Source: Eudorina sp. 2006-703-Eu-15 (lineage: Eukaryota > Chlorophyta > Chlorophyceae > Chlamydomonadales > Volvocaceae). From it: a stretch of DNA of 64,000 bases. This document shows, one piece after another, positions 35,391-48,100 of the stretch. Position 1 is the first letter of the stretch, and each line of letters begins with the position of its first letter. The stretch spans positions 186,001 through 250,000 of the forward strand of contig BDSI01000075.1 in NCBI GenBank assembly GCA_003117195.1. The letters run 5' to 3'. The notes beneath the pieces were generated by a model. It did no database searches, was not told where the DNA came from, and saw only the letters and a program-made list of their open reading frames with translations. Both the position numbers and the translations under genes were made by a program.

Positions 35391-38303
35391 GGGTCGGGAG
35401 ACTACTTACGGGCTGTTCGCGTGTACGCCATTTCAGCAGGGGTTTGCTGGTATACGCAGGCGTGCTGTACCAATGAGTACTAAGCCTTCACGGACGGTCG
35501 AACCGAGTAGCGGTACCGTGGCTCTTGACTGGATATGTTGGTTACTGGCGTTGTGCGGGCTTGGCCCCGGTGTGCTTGCCCTGCCGGTTCGTGCCTCCTC
35601 CGCCTCGCTGAGGTCTTCTCAGCCGGGATGGTGTTGCTGTCAAGCGGTCGGAGTACATGTTGAGGGCAGCGGCCGGCTGGCATTATGGTCAAATGTCTTC
35701 GTTTGACAAAGGTGGCTCACTTACGGCAGTCGTTCCCCCGAGCTACCCCGAGCTGTTATGGGTGAGGGTCGTGTGGGTAAGGGGTGGGAGCTGCTGTGGG
35801 AAGCGCCGGAGAGGCACGAGGCAGCATGGTTCCTTCTCGGCAGATCATCTGGACGGCGGATCAACATGACTGGGGCATATGACGAGCTCGCACGACTGGT
35901 TGCTTGGTGGCCTCGGTCTAACAGGCCATCACTGGCCCGAATTTTACCAGGAATGCTGAGGAGAGGATGAGCATGCGCCCTCGGGACCGTACCTGCACTC
36001 GTACGGACCGGGGCCCGCGTTACAAGTCGGGGCGAAGGTGTACCTGTTCCCAAGACCGATAAGGAGTAAATTAGATGCAACAAGATGCATCTGTCCGACT
36101 GTTGCAACGCAGAACGCACTGTCTCCCTCCGTAACGCTTTAGCCGATGTTCTCATCAGCGCCTAGTCCGCCGTTGAGCATTAGCACCCCTTTGCACGAGC
36201 ACAAGCAGTGACGGTTGGGCGCATGATTCTGTGTTCAAGTCTTCAAGAGCAGCAAGTATGGGATGCGTCGGCCCAAGTTGCGTCCGTCCGTTGGCCGTGT
36301 GCAGCGGAGGTACCCGACCCTACTGCGCACGACGACGACAGCAAAGCCAAAGGCTGCCACCGCATGACGCCGTCAACGTTGGCGATTGGCAGTTATGCCT
36401 AATCGGTGTACATAGGCAACCGTAAGCACATCTCTGTAGTAGGCGTCGTACAGAGCACGGCTATCTCTTAACTACAACCGGCGGCGGCCCGGGAGGAGGT
36501 CCAACCCCTGATCGAATGAAGTGAAGGCTGGTAAGGCGAGGACTTGCTGCGATAAGATGCCGCAGCTCCAATAGGCTCTGGTCCACGTATGGGGACTGAA
36601 CGTGCGAAACAGCACGACCATCAAGAGCTACGCTATAAAGACATCTAGGTGTTATGTATGGCAGAAGCTGTGGAAAATGACTTAAGAGACAGGGGAGACG
36701 CAAGCGGGGCAACAGGATGGCGAGGTCGTGCGGCAAGGGTTCCTTACGCGGGCATCATGGTTCCGGGTATCCTGAGGTACCCGGGGTTTACGTGAGAAAC
36801 GTCGGCTGTTATAATGATGGTGCGTGCAGCGCGCCAATCAGCATCGTTGCTTGGTCGTGTTGGGTAAATTTTGTTGTTCTGATGAAAGACCTGTGCACGT
36901 TCTTCTCACTACGTACCGTGTTTTGCCGGAACTCGCGTAGGGCGCCATGGGCAGGCGTGGGCCGTTTCCAAGAAACTAAGCAACCATTGTAATGATATAA
37001 AACGACTGACTAAAAACAGTTGCCTATATCATCATCACGTTACGGGGATACGGGCCACCCCTTCCACCGCCCGTTCGGTGTCGGACAGAGCGGCTGGACG
37101 CGGACCATGAAAATCGGCCATAACACCCTTTCCAATATCATTACGCTGAAAGAATGGTTACGATGATCTGCACTTGTGATACGGATTCCGCTGCATGGAA
37201 TGTCATGCGAATCATACTGTACGACGTCACAGTTTCACGACCGCTTTCTCATGCAGTGAACAAAACGAATAATGACTATCACTCATGAATATGGACAGAA
37301 CAATTATTATAATGATACATGCAACCAGCGAGTGAACTACAACGAAGCGTTCAACCTCGCTATACGATTACCAAATGCAATAATGGTTCTTTGGTCATTA
37401 TAATAATAGCACCTCTTTAATACCGCGGTTTACTTAATTTCAGTTCGTGCCCCTTGGTTCGTCGCGACGACTCAATTATTACCAAAGAAGTGACGGCCCC
37501 TGGCTTGCCGTTGACCTTAGCTGGATTTTCCGTAGTGCAGCTCCGAGACGGTTTACAATACCGAGTGCTGGATTGCCTGCGATCGGATCGCCACCTCCAG
37601 CCTTACGGATTGAACTGTCGCCGCGACGGAGCCTGCTGAAAGCGCGGTGAGTCGCCATATTGATATTGAGAATTTCATCTGGTTTTCCGAGTTGCGTCGA
37701 CCATTATGATGCTTTCCGCCATGTTGTTCACAATTTCAGCACGAAGGATATTGAGCGTGTTGTCGCACGATGATACAAAAAGATATTTTGTCTGGGATGC
37801 ATAACCTTACTGCTCATAGCACACTTGTCCCAGCTTGCAGTCTTGCTTGTTGGCCGTTATCGTTGCCGTGATTGCTGGCTTTCGCGGTTACACTTGGACT
37901 CCTGGAGTTGGTTGTGCCAGCGTGAGCATGGGCATCATTCAAGTGATCCTCATGTGCCACCGCAAATGGGCCCGTCGATTGCATTGGACGGCGTTCGACC
38001 GGTTCTCAACTCTGTAACCGTTGCGTTGCAACCACCGTTGCCTTCGTCGGGAGCACACCATCAAGTTGCGCCGTGCTCCGTGTCTGCAGGACATGTGCCA
38101 AGCGCACAAAGCGGTGCGAACAGAGTCATCTGAAGTGCTGCAGTTGTATATTAAGGTGCGCAAGCCGCGCAGACCACACCGTCTGCCTGCGTGTCACCAC
38201 CTGATACCAACAAATCACTCTCGGAAACATGATCGTGTGCTTGTTCGAATGATGTGACACATCCTCACGAGAAGCGATGTCTTCGGTTTGCGGCTGTTGA
38301 CAG
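35391..38303. other. Long spacer between SET and kinase genes, partly AT-rich
   Basis: The part from about 36800 to 37440 is markedly AT-rich for this genome and has an inverted pair ATTATTATAATGA (37303-37315) and its complement (37395-37407). A segment 37442-37646 looks like an exon (acceptor TTAATTTCAG, donor GCGCG/GTGAGTCGCC). I could not place it: the most protein-like frame meets a TGA before the donor. It may belong to the kinase 5' end. Other open frames here look like chance. Confidence 0.4.
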
Positions 38304-39761
38304 GGAAATGGCTTGGGGTCGTTGCCGGACTGCGACCTTGATGAGCGTAGCGGTATTGAGGACAGCTCCATCGCAGACGCATCTTCGTTGGACGATTTTA
38401 ACGAGATAATCTCGCATGACTATCTTCTCGAGGTATGTGCGCATGCTGCATAAGCTTGTTACGGGGTTGATGGATCCCTTGTACCGTCGCCTTGCTGTCA
38501 GATGCAGGCTGCCCTGGGGTTGCACCAGGACGTCGTGGCAGTCGTGCACATCAGATTTCCCTCGCCCTGACTTGATGCCGTCTTTCTGTTTCTTCCGGGC
38601 GTGCTGCTCCCGACCCAGTTCCTGTCATTACAAGGCTTACAGAGCTGCAAGCCAGCGCGGTTACTGGGCACGGGTGCGACGTGTCGGGTGGAGCTGGTCC
38701 ACATCTCCCTGCCAGAGGGCGGGCCTGCAATGCCGGCGGCGCGCAAGACGATGCCGCGCAGCCGCGACCCTCATATGCGTGCAAAGGAGGACGCCTTGTT
38801 CGCGCGTGAGGTTGAGGGCCTGCGCGCTGGCCTGGTGTGCCCGTTCGTGGTGCGGCTGCTTGGCACCGCCACGTACGGTGACCGACAGGAGCTGCTGATG
38901 GAGCTGGCAGAAGGGAATACGCTCGAGCACGAGCTGGTGGGTGCCCGCCGGTGCGCTTGCGATCTGGGTCGGCACAATTGGAAGCACATTCTGATGCCCA
39001 GGAAACAATGGTTATACGTTGTTGCAAAACGATAGCTCCGCGATTTCGAATGCTGGGATCAGCATTTGCATTAGTTGCGCTACTTTGGCTTTATGGTTTG
39101 CTTGGCTCGGCATGGTCATTCGTTTTCGCGCTGGTGGTCGCTGTCCATATCATTTCGCCTTGTCTGGCTGGCTGCGCCGTCCTGTGCGGACCGTACGCAG
39201 AGCGACGCCCTGAGCGGAATTCGGGGCAACCTCACCCAGCCGCTGCTGTCCTCCGGGCGCCTCGCCGAGGTAGCCGCGTCAGTGCTGGCAGCGCTCGCGT
39301 CTCTGCATAGTAGCGGCTTCGCGCATCTGGACATCAAGCCCGCCAACCTGCTGCGCACAGCGGAGGGTCGGCTGATGCTGGGAGATGCCGGCTGCATTCA
39401 GCGCGTGGCGCCGGACGGCCTGCTGCGCGAGCCTGCGTCCGGCACGCCGCTGTTCGCCGCGCCGGAGACGAAACGTCGGGGCGCCTTCTCTACCAAAGCC
39501 GACATGTACTCTGTCGGCGTGTTGCTGGCAGTTTGCGCGGCCTGGCACCGGCAGACGGGTCGCGTGCTAGCGTTCCTGCGCGGTGACGTGACGCTTCCGG
39601 ACTTCGTGCCTTGGGAGCTGCGGGACCTGGTGTCACGGCTGGTGGCTGCAGACCCGGAGCAACGACCCACCGCTTCGGAGGCACTGGCGCATCCTTTCCT
39701 GGCGGGCGTCAACCTGGCTGTGCTGGCGCCGCTGCGCAGTACCGGCACGGTTCCGCGGTAA
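38304..39761 (+). CDS. Protein kinase, Ser/Thr type (N-terminal exons unresolved)
   Basis: Exons 38304-38432, 38643-38936 and 39201-39761 join in phase 0 and end at TAA. The first visible exon is acidic (DLDERSGIEDSSIADASSLD). The glycine loop is LGTGATCRVELV, the ATP-binding lysine is in ARKTM, and the helix-C Glu is in AREVEGL. The catalytic loop reads HLDIKPANLL: Asp, Lys and Asn are present, but the usual HRD Arg is Leu. The metal-binding motif reads GDAG instead of DFG. The activation segment ends TPLFAAPE, and a conserved Arg occurs in the C-lobe (PEQRPTASEAL). The protein could be active, as Lys, Glu and both Asp residues remain. The start is missing; at least one upstream exon must exist because this exon has no Met. 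The nearest plant groups would be MAPKKK- or Wee1-like, which I cannot decide. Confidence 0.8.
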
Positions 39762-41132
39762 TGGCTATGACTGCGGCTCAGCGTCAGACAGGACTGCCAG
39801 CATGTCGGGAAGGAAAGCCCGCGGCACGCTGCTACTCCGATCTTGCTTGTCGCATGCAAACGTCCCTGCCGCGGTCTTTGCGCGGCTGAGCGACAGGAAT
39901 TCATCTTCATTCAAGTGGTGGGTTCGTTCAAGTGGTGGGAAAGCAATGGCGCTACGTAAGGGTGAGGTTCTCCACAGTCTTCGGGTGCATATGGGGGTCA
40001 ACAATGCTGGGCGTGGTTCCCTCTTGACGGCGGATAACGTGCGCGCACGTGTGGGCGCGATGAAGCACAGCATGGTCTCACGCGCTCAGTGCCAAGTGTT
40101 TGTCAGCCATGCAGGGGTGTCGCCGAAGAACGACGGGGATGGTGTCATTTCGCACCCGATCGAGATATCTGCGCGTGTGAGCGTTTTTAACTTAACTTCA
40201 TGGTGTATAAGGTCTATATATAGGGTTCTTGACAATACTTGCATGTGCCGGATGACCGACCGCATCATGCCTTAAATCCATTCATCATTTGGCGTAACAC
40301 TGCCGAACAAATAATGTGTAGGACAAATAATGTGTACTGCGTACCCAACGGATCGTCCGGCTATTATTCTTGATTCCTGGGATCCCGTAGTCCTGTGATG
40401 CGCGTCTAGGACGGCACCGATGAGCATGTGACGCATCCGTCGTTGGAAGATTGTCAATAACGTGGAGTAGGGTACGGATACGTAGGGGAGCTTGATGCCG
40501 GCGGTTTTGGCCCATATGGCCCTCAACATACTACCCGGCCATCCCATTAATGATGAGGAGTTTATGGCACGGGACTGAAAGCGTTATTGGGGCTTCTTGT
40601 ATCGGAACTCCGAGTTGATTTTGTGCGCCTGCAGCGATTGGTGGTTGTACGGGGTCATGTGCTCAAGTCAAACCGACCATGGAACGCTATTTGTAACGGA
40701 ATGGCGCGCTACCATCTTCAGAGACTTTGTTAATCTTGCAGATCGCAATGTAATGCTAGAGATTTAAGCCACGGATAGAACAGGAGGCAACCACGCCGCA
40801 AGCTCGCCGGCCCACGGGTCCCGACAAAACTATTCAAATATCACTCTGGAACAACATAGTGCAAAGCCACAGTTACAGCGCCATCTTTGTCTGGAAACGT
40901 ATGCATGATTGATGCGGTGTTTGCTTGCAAGCATGTTTGTTGGATGCTTGAGCGAACTCACCATTCAGTTGCACCATAAAATAGCTATTGTATATAACTA
41001 AAACTGGACATTCACTGCCTCATGACGTCGCGAATCCCAACAAAGTTCGTTGATTACATGTACGACGCACTGTGAGAAGATAAGACAACTTTGAATGCTG
41101 TGCAGTGGGTGCATTGTCCGGTCACTATCAAA
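39762..41132. other. Spacer between kinase and FBP1
   Basis: A plus-strand frame of 157 codons (39802-40275) starts 41 bases after the kinase stop; it lacks any family likeness and probably lies in the kinase 3' UTR. A TGTAAC at about 40689 could end that transcript. The last 400 bases are AT-rich and hold the FBP1 promoter. Confidence 0.4.
40991..40997 (+). promoter_or_regulatory. Candidate TATA box of FBP1
   Basis: TATATAA occurs 136 bases before the FBP1 ATG in an otherwise unremarkable AT-rich stretch. It is the only good TATA match near this start. Position relative to the true transcription start is unknown. Confidence 0.35.
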
Positions 41133-44100
41133 ATGGCCGCCGTCGCTCAGCGTACCGTTAGCCAGACCGGCGTTGCCACCAAGGCAGGCCGCAAGGAGGT
41201 CGTGGCGGTCCGCGCGGTCGCCCAGCCCCGTCAGGTGCGTCGGTAGCGGATCGGCTCTTGCATGAAGTTTTGCTTGAGTTTATGCTGTCATCTGCAGGTC
41301 TCTGCTGCCGGTGCGTTCACGGCGTCGCCCTCAGATGTTGCTGCTCGCCGCTCGGTGGTCGCGAAGGTGCGTCGACGTTGGAAGTATATCCGCTGGGGCA
41401 CCCACTAACTGCCGATACTGTCTTACAGGCTGCTGCTGTTGAGGCCCCAGCAAAGCCAGCGACCAAGAGCAGCCAGTATGAGCTGTTTACGCTCACTACT
41501 TGGCTCCTGAAGGTGCGCCCTCATACCTACAGCATGTCACGATTGCTATTGATTTGCAAATTGTTTTTACATTGCAATAGCTGTGATTCTATTCTATGTT
41601 GACTGCAAGAGGCCTTCCTGGATAACGGTATGGCTGTGTACTAGACCCCAGAGATGTAAGCTTCTATATTTTTGCACAATCAAATTGTCTTCGTGCAGGA
41701 GGAGATGAAGGGCACGATTGATGGCGAGCTGGCGACCGTCATCTCTTCGGTGTCCCTGGCGTGCAAGCAAATTGCATCGCTTGTGAACCGCGCCGGTATT
41801 TCCAACCTGACGGGTGTTGCTGGCGCTCAAAACGTCCAGGCAAGCGTTCTATCAGCGCGTGGTTCAGCGCAACAGCGTTCGGTGGTACGCACGGGGCATT
41901 CCACGACCCGCTATCGCCACAGGGCCATGTCCGCGTAAATTCGCGTGCTGTTATTGCTGCACGACACCGATGCCGTTCAATGAAGCTTGATGATCACAAA
42001 ACCTCAAGCTGTGTACAGCTGTTTTTATTATTAGGATGTTACAGCGGACCCCGCGGGTCTGTATGCTATCGGGCACTCGGATTTCGGTCCTGACGGTTAA
42101 AGCTGCGTTCGCTTCGTCGCTGTGAACTCCCGTGCTCTGTTGTTAGGGCGAGGACCAGAAGAAGCTGGACGTCGTGTCCAACGAGGTCTTCAAGAACTGC
42201 CTGGCGTCGTGCGGCCGCACGGTAGGGAGCCCGGGACCCCTCGGCATTGCGGGTCCGCTGCCGCTTTCACGTACCTGGCTTCGAACCCCACGTGCATCTG
42301 TCTGAGCTGTGATCATAGCCCACGAGTCCGTGTCCATCACCAAATAGGTCACAAACTGACGCGGGGTACAGTTGACAATTCGTCGATAGCGGGAGGTTTG
42401 ATCTCTGTGATCGTGCATCAGGAAACGCCGCATTATGGGTTCTCTCTGCAATCTTTGTCGGCCTGCAGGGCATCATTGCCTCTGAGGAGGAGGACCAGCC
42501 TGTGGCCGTTGAGGAGACCTACTCCGGTGAGTTTTCACATCACAGAACGTTGGGTGTGCGGGATGTTGGTGTGAGCGAAAGCGAGATTATGACTGTGTTA
42601 TGCCCGTCCGACCTCAAACCGGTGGCAAGCTCTTCCCTTAATAGTAAGGCAATACAATTTTAAGGCCATACATGATACACGGGGTACACGGCCGTCGCGC
42701 CACCAACGGCTCGGTATGCAAACCAAGGATTGGACTGGAAGACAGGGTTGTGTGCCTTGTGAACAAGGCTGAGTGACAGGATGCGCGGGGCATCACCCAT
42801 TGTAGGGATGGATTGGACGAAAGCACTTCCGGGGCAAGGAATCATTACAGAGCAAATGTCAGGATGTGTGCGAGAGTCAGCATACGGCCGGGGGCGCTGT
42901 TGGAGACCCTCGGGTTTGGGCACCGGGCGATCGGCGTCTGTTGTCATGACAACAGTCAGCCGCCAAGTACCAGTTGTAACGCGCCTGTACGGTCGCCATG
43001 GTAACGCTTACTAAGCTTGGTTGTTGGTTCTCGCGGCTCCTGCCAGGCAACTACATCGTCGTGTTCGACCCGCTCGATGGCTCGTCGAACATCGACGCCG
43101 GGATCAGCGTGGGCTCCATCTTCGGTATCTATGAGCCGTCGGAGGAGTGCCCGCTGGACGCCATGGACGACCCGCAGAAGATGATGGTACGAATGGGAGC
43201 ATTGGGTACGGATCTGTTCCACTGCCGCGAGTCTTGGTTCGGAGCAGAGCATGGTCGAGTCGTGGGCGAAAGTATCGGACCGATGTTGCAGCCCCTATTT
43301 CAGCCGCGCGCGCGCAGCAAAATTCCAGTGTCGTCTGCAGGAAGCCAGAATCCAACTCGTGTTGTCGTTTGCAACCCCTCGTCTCGGCCCACAGGAGCAG
43401 TGCGTGATGAACGTGTGCCAGCCGGGCTCGCGGCTGAAGTGCGCCGGCTACTGCCTGTACTCGTCCAGCACCGTGCTGGTGCTCACCATCGGCAACGGCG
43501 TGTTCGGCTTCACCATGGACCCGCTCATCGGCGAGTTCGTGCTGACGCACCCCAACGTCCGCATCCCGGAGGTGCGTGCGGGGCAGATGGCGAGGCACTC
43601 TGGGGCAGCATTTGGTGTGCACCGCTAGGATAACAAGTGCATTGGGTCGCTGGCGAGACAGTGATGGCGTAACGAGCGGGCAGGGGTTCGCTTCCGGCTG
43701 GTCATGGTGCAACGCCGCTTTTTCGGATTGGTTGCGAGGCTGCTGCGTGCTGGGCCCCCCTTCGCTTCTACCCTCAGGCGGGCAAGATCTACTCGTTCAA
43801 CGAGGGCAACTACGCTCTGTGGGATGACAGCGTCAAGTCCTACATGGACAGCCTGAAGGACCCGGCTAAGTGGGGCGGCAAGCCGTACTCGGTGAGTGGA
43901 TGACTCCGCGCGTTGTGACCTTAGACCTCCGCTGCTCTGACGATCTCTGTGGTGGATCGCTGCTCTTGAGAATTTAGGTTCTACATTCCGCTTCTCTCCG
44001 ACGGTGAAGCGGTGGTCTTTCCGCATTCTGACAGGATTCGTGCTGTCACCTTCGCTCACAACCGCCCCATCGGCACCCTCGTCTCTGGCACAGGCCCGCT

Positions 44101-44375
44101 ACATCGGCTCGCTGGTCGGCGACTTCCACCGCACCCTGCTGTACGGAGGCATCTACGGCTACCCCGGCGATAAGAAGAACAAGAACGGCAAGCTGCGCCT
44201 GCTGTACGAGTGCGCGCCCATGTCGTTCATCGCCGAGCAGGCGGGTGGCGCGGGCTCCACCGGCGAGGAGCGCGTGCTGGATGTGAACCCGGAGAAGGTG
44301 CACCAGCGTGTGCCGCTGTTCATCGGCTCCAAGAAGGAGGTCGAGTACCTGGAGAGCTTCACCAAGAAGCACTAA
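41133..44375 (+). CDS. FBP1: Chloroplast fructose-1,6-bisphosphatase
   Basis: Ten exons join in phase: 41133-41234, 41298-41366, 41429-41512, 41699-41839, 42147-42221, 42469-42526, 43047-43186, 43395-43571, 43778-43891 and 44094-44375, giving 413 residues. It removes the 1-phosphate from fructose-1,6-bisphosphate in the Calvin cycle. Residues 1-60 are a transit peptide ([19 protein letters not shown]). Metal and substrate sites are present: [11 protein letters not shown] and the [21 protein letters not shown] segment. The redox loop of the chloroplast isoform is present, with Cys in EECPLD, EQCVMN and NVCQPG, so thioredoxin control is expected. The intron after exon 4 has a GC donor (CAG/GCAAGC), required to keep the family sequence [18 protein letters not shown] near 44966 is the likely 3' end. 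Confidence 0.96.
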
Positions 44376-45156
44376 GCGGCTTCTGCTGATGCTGCTGCTG
44401 CGCCGACGGCCATGCCGCTGACGAGGTGGTGGCGCAGGCAGGGCGACTGATCTCCGGACAGCGCAGTTCAAGCGCTGGTACTGCAGCCCGGCTGCAACGC
44501 GGCTCCTCTCTATTCTGTCGGGCGCGATGGACACAGCACTATTCCTTGCAATTGTGCGATTCAAGTGACGGCGGCGAGCGGGGCTTTTCGCTAACGACGT
44601 CTCAGGGTTGTCGCAGGGGAGTTGTGACACGGGCCGGCGGATGGGTGTGCAAAGTTGCGCGCTGGGCAGCTCGAAAATTTTGTAGTCGCCGACGTGGCGG
44701 TCTGTACTACTGCAGCCCAGACGCTGGGTTGCTTGCGATTTTGGATGAGGGGATGGGGGGGTTGGCGCAGCAACCATGTACCTCCGTAGGGAATGTGCTG
44801 CTGCCGTCTGCGGGGCAGCATTTTTGGATCGTGACCGAGCAGATAATCCCTGTCGTGTTGGACTGTGTTGTGGGTTGTTTGTTTTCCTGGAACCCCGCTT
44901 CCTGACACTGTTAAATCACAATCGGTGCGCTCTGTACAGAGTTCTCTTGGTAGTGCGTACCTGTGATGTAAAGCTGAGTTGGCTGAGTCATGGTCAAAAG
45001 ACTAAAAAGCGCAGCTCCCGCATGTGCGCCTGCCTTAAGTATACTCCATGCAAATCACAACACAACCTTAACCACAGCAGTTCCTCCCGACTGCTGTGAC
45101 CAAAACCTGCCCCATCAGACCGCTGCCTCGCGCGACCGTCCATCTCTTCCTCAGCA
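44376..45156. other. Spacer between convergent FBP1 and MED27
   Basis: This is the FBP1 3' UTR (up to the TGTAA near 44966) and the MED27 3' end. No further gene is seen. Confidence 0.5.
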
Positions 45157-48100
45157 CTACAGCGGCACCGCCAGCATCGGTGCTGCGGGTCCCCTCGCCG
45201 CTGCTGCGTAGGCAGCCTCTGCGGCCGCACCGCTGGTGGACCCCGCCAGCCCCTCCACCGCCTCCGCCGGCACATCCTCCGCCCAGCCCAGCTGCTGCAC
45301 GGGCGCCACGTGCATGTGGTACGCGGCCACACGGGAAAGGTCCACGGCACGCAGTCGGAGCTCCTCACGGGGCAACCTGGCAGCGGGGAGCCATCGGGGA
45401 TGAAGCCGGGCGCCGGGGTAAGATGGAAGTATTTCTTTCAGCGCGGTTTTCGAAGGAGGGGCCAAGGCGGCGTATCCGTATCGCCACTGTGTACTCCCAG
45501 GGTCAAACAACCCTTTCATTCCCCCACTCCGTGAGTCAAGCCAGCCGCACCCCGCCCCGTGCCCGTGCCCGCACGGCGGGACAATGAGTCTTGATTCACG
45601 CACTTGAAGCATCTGAAGATGGGCGGCACGGGGTACTGCACCGAGGGGTCCCAGGCCATGAGGCGTCCGGTGGCGGCGCAGCGCTTGGAGAACACGTCCC
45701 GGAGGGTCAGCAGCCACAGCAGCAGGTCCTCCAGCGCAGCGGCCCCCGGACTGCTGGGCTCAGCGGGCAGCAGCGCCGCCACGCCCGTGGCACTGCCGGC
45801 GCCAGCCGTCCCGGAGGTCAGCGCCCGCGGCACGGCCGATAGCGGCGCGCGTTTGACGAAGTAGGTGAGCACGCGGGTGGCCAGGGCACTGATGCGCCGG
45901 AAGACCTGGCGGGGGCCGCGATTGAGGGGAGGGGTATAGGAAATTGGGGAGGGGATTGCAAAAGAAAGAAACACCAAACTCAAAAGTAAACCCGGGCGCA
46001 ACCAATAAAGGATTACTTACGTGGCGATGTACCTGCATGGCAGTGGGAGGGGAGGAGAGGAGAGAACAGGTGGTACCCGAGTCACCCACTTGGTGAACAG
46101 GATAGCGGTGTGAAATGAACAACGCCATAAAGTCAAAGGAAGGAGACGCGAAATGCAGCGCACGCAGCTGCCGAGCTCTTGACCAGCCACTTCCCCGGCC
46201 TTGCAGCACACCTGGGTGGTGGGGGTGGCCCATGGGTCCAGCTCAAAGGCCTTATCCGCGCAGTCCACCGTCACGCGCAGCGGCGCGGGGTTGCCGGGGC
46301 CCTCAAGGAGAACGTTGGCCACGAACACGCCGGGCAGCAGCATGCGAACCTGCGGCGGGGCCCGGCGGCCAGCAACCGAAAGGCAAGGCAGGCCGGCGGG
46401 TTCCGGTTCCTTCGTTGAGAAGGAGGGAGACAGGCGAACACGTGGCACCCCAAGGCGTCACCCCGAGGAGCCTCCACTCAAACCTTGGCGGCTGAGTCTA
46501 ATTCAGCCAGCACGCCAGCAGCTATGTACATTCCCGCCCTCGCCCCTTCATCTGTATCCTCACCGAGTTCCCAACACTGCGTCCGCACTAGCACTGGATT
46601 CGAGGTCTGGCCTCAGGGAAATCCCGATTTGAGCCCTTGACCAACACGCCGTCGTCGCACCAGTCCTCCTCCTGCGGCCCCAACTCAAACCCGCCCAGCT
46701 TTGGCCTTTGCAGTCCATGGGTCGCCCCCCGTGCTGCCCTCGCATACGACTCCTGCCGGCAGTTTCCTGCCACCCGCCGCCCACCGCGCGCCCGTCCACA
46801 GATATGTCTACTACTGCCCGTCCCCCTCGCAACCCACCTGCGTCGCGGAGACCAGCCGCGCCGCCCCTTGGGCCAGATGGGACGCGTCCAGACGTGCTGC
46901 TGCCCCGCTGCCTCGCGACCCCGCCGCCGCCGCGGCTCCGCCGATGGGCCCCTGCGCCTGCGCCGCCGCCTCCAGGGCGTCCTTCAAGGCCGACGGCAGG
47001 GCTGGTGCGTTGCCGCCGTCATCCAGCACGTGTATCTTCATGCCGCCAAGGGACGGCGCGGGCCCGCCCGTCATGGCGGCAGCTGAGCCATCCAAGGCAC
47101 GAATGCGCAGCAGGACCCCCAGCAGGGCAGACGGGTTCCCCAGGACCTTGTGAAGGGTACTGCCGGCGGCGGAGGGGGAGGCGGCGGCAGCGGGCGTGGA
47201 GGCCGCGCCGGGGACGGGGGGAGAGGCCGCGGAGGCCGCCCCGGGGACGGGCGGGCTGGAAGGCGAGGCGCTGGAGGCGGCAGCCGGCGGGGCGACACCA
47301 GCGTCCCCCCCTGCGGGATGCGGACGCATGGAGACCTGTCAGAGCTCGTACCCAACACAAGAACATATCCCACATGTGACCAGTTCGCTGGACTGACGAT
47401 CCCTGGACTCCTCTCAAGGCATAGTGGGCGCGTGCTCCACGACACCACAGACCCGCCTTACATCCCCCACCACGTGGTTGCCTGGAGCGCTCCATTTCAG
47501 GAAGGTTTCGGACTGGCGGTGATTGACGGCCGCCGGCGGCTCCTTTCCGTACTTCCCATCCCGCCATCCGTCTGCCGCCTGCGCCCGCAGATCAGCCCCC
47601 GCGGGCAGGACCCCATCCTGCACCCTTTCGTATGTCCAGATATCGTGGATGGCCCCCCCCCGCCAGGTCAGGTCACGTGGCGGACCCGGCACACACCGGT
47701 CCTCGGCCGCTTCGTTGGCCGCTGCCGCAGCAATGGAGCGCCCCCTGCCGCCAGCATCTCCTCACACACGACCGCCTCCAACTGCTCCACCACTGATCGA
47801 CAGTGCGCCTGCAGCGCTGCCGCCGGCGCCGCGGCGGCGGCCGCCTCCGCCGCTGCCGACGCGCTTCGCGCTTGCCCCGTCCCAGCTGCGCCTGCCGCTG
47901 CCGCGCCTTTGCGGGCGTTACGCAACGCGCTGAGCTTGTTGGCCACCCGCGCCACCTCCAGCGCCGCTGACAGGCGGGGGTAGCCGTCGCGGATTTGGAT
48001 GTGCTCCTCCTCCAGGGACTGCCCGCCAGTGTACATACATCCATGCATTGGCACATGGATAAGTGCAGCAGTTGGCGCCGCACGCGTGAAAAGCCGCCCA

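Noticed and set aside
39802..40275. 157-codon open frame after the kinase stop
   Set aside because: It has no family likeness and falls in the expected 3' UTR.
42270..42310. Possible tRNA or SINE in an FBP1 intron (GGTTCGAAGCC on minus strand)
   Set aside because: There is a B-box-like sequence only; no T-stem and no A-box at a sensible distance.
47311..47696. Extra MED27 exon (open frame with WTYERVQDG)
   Set aside because: Exons 47697 and 47310 already join in phase, and no acceptor fits the frame.
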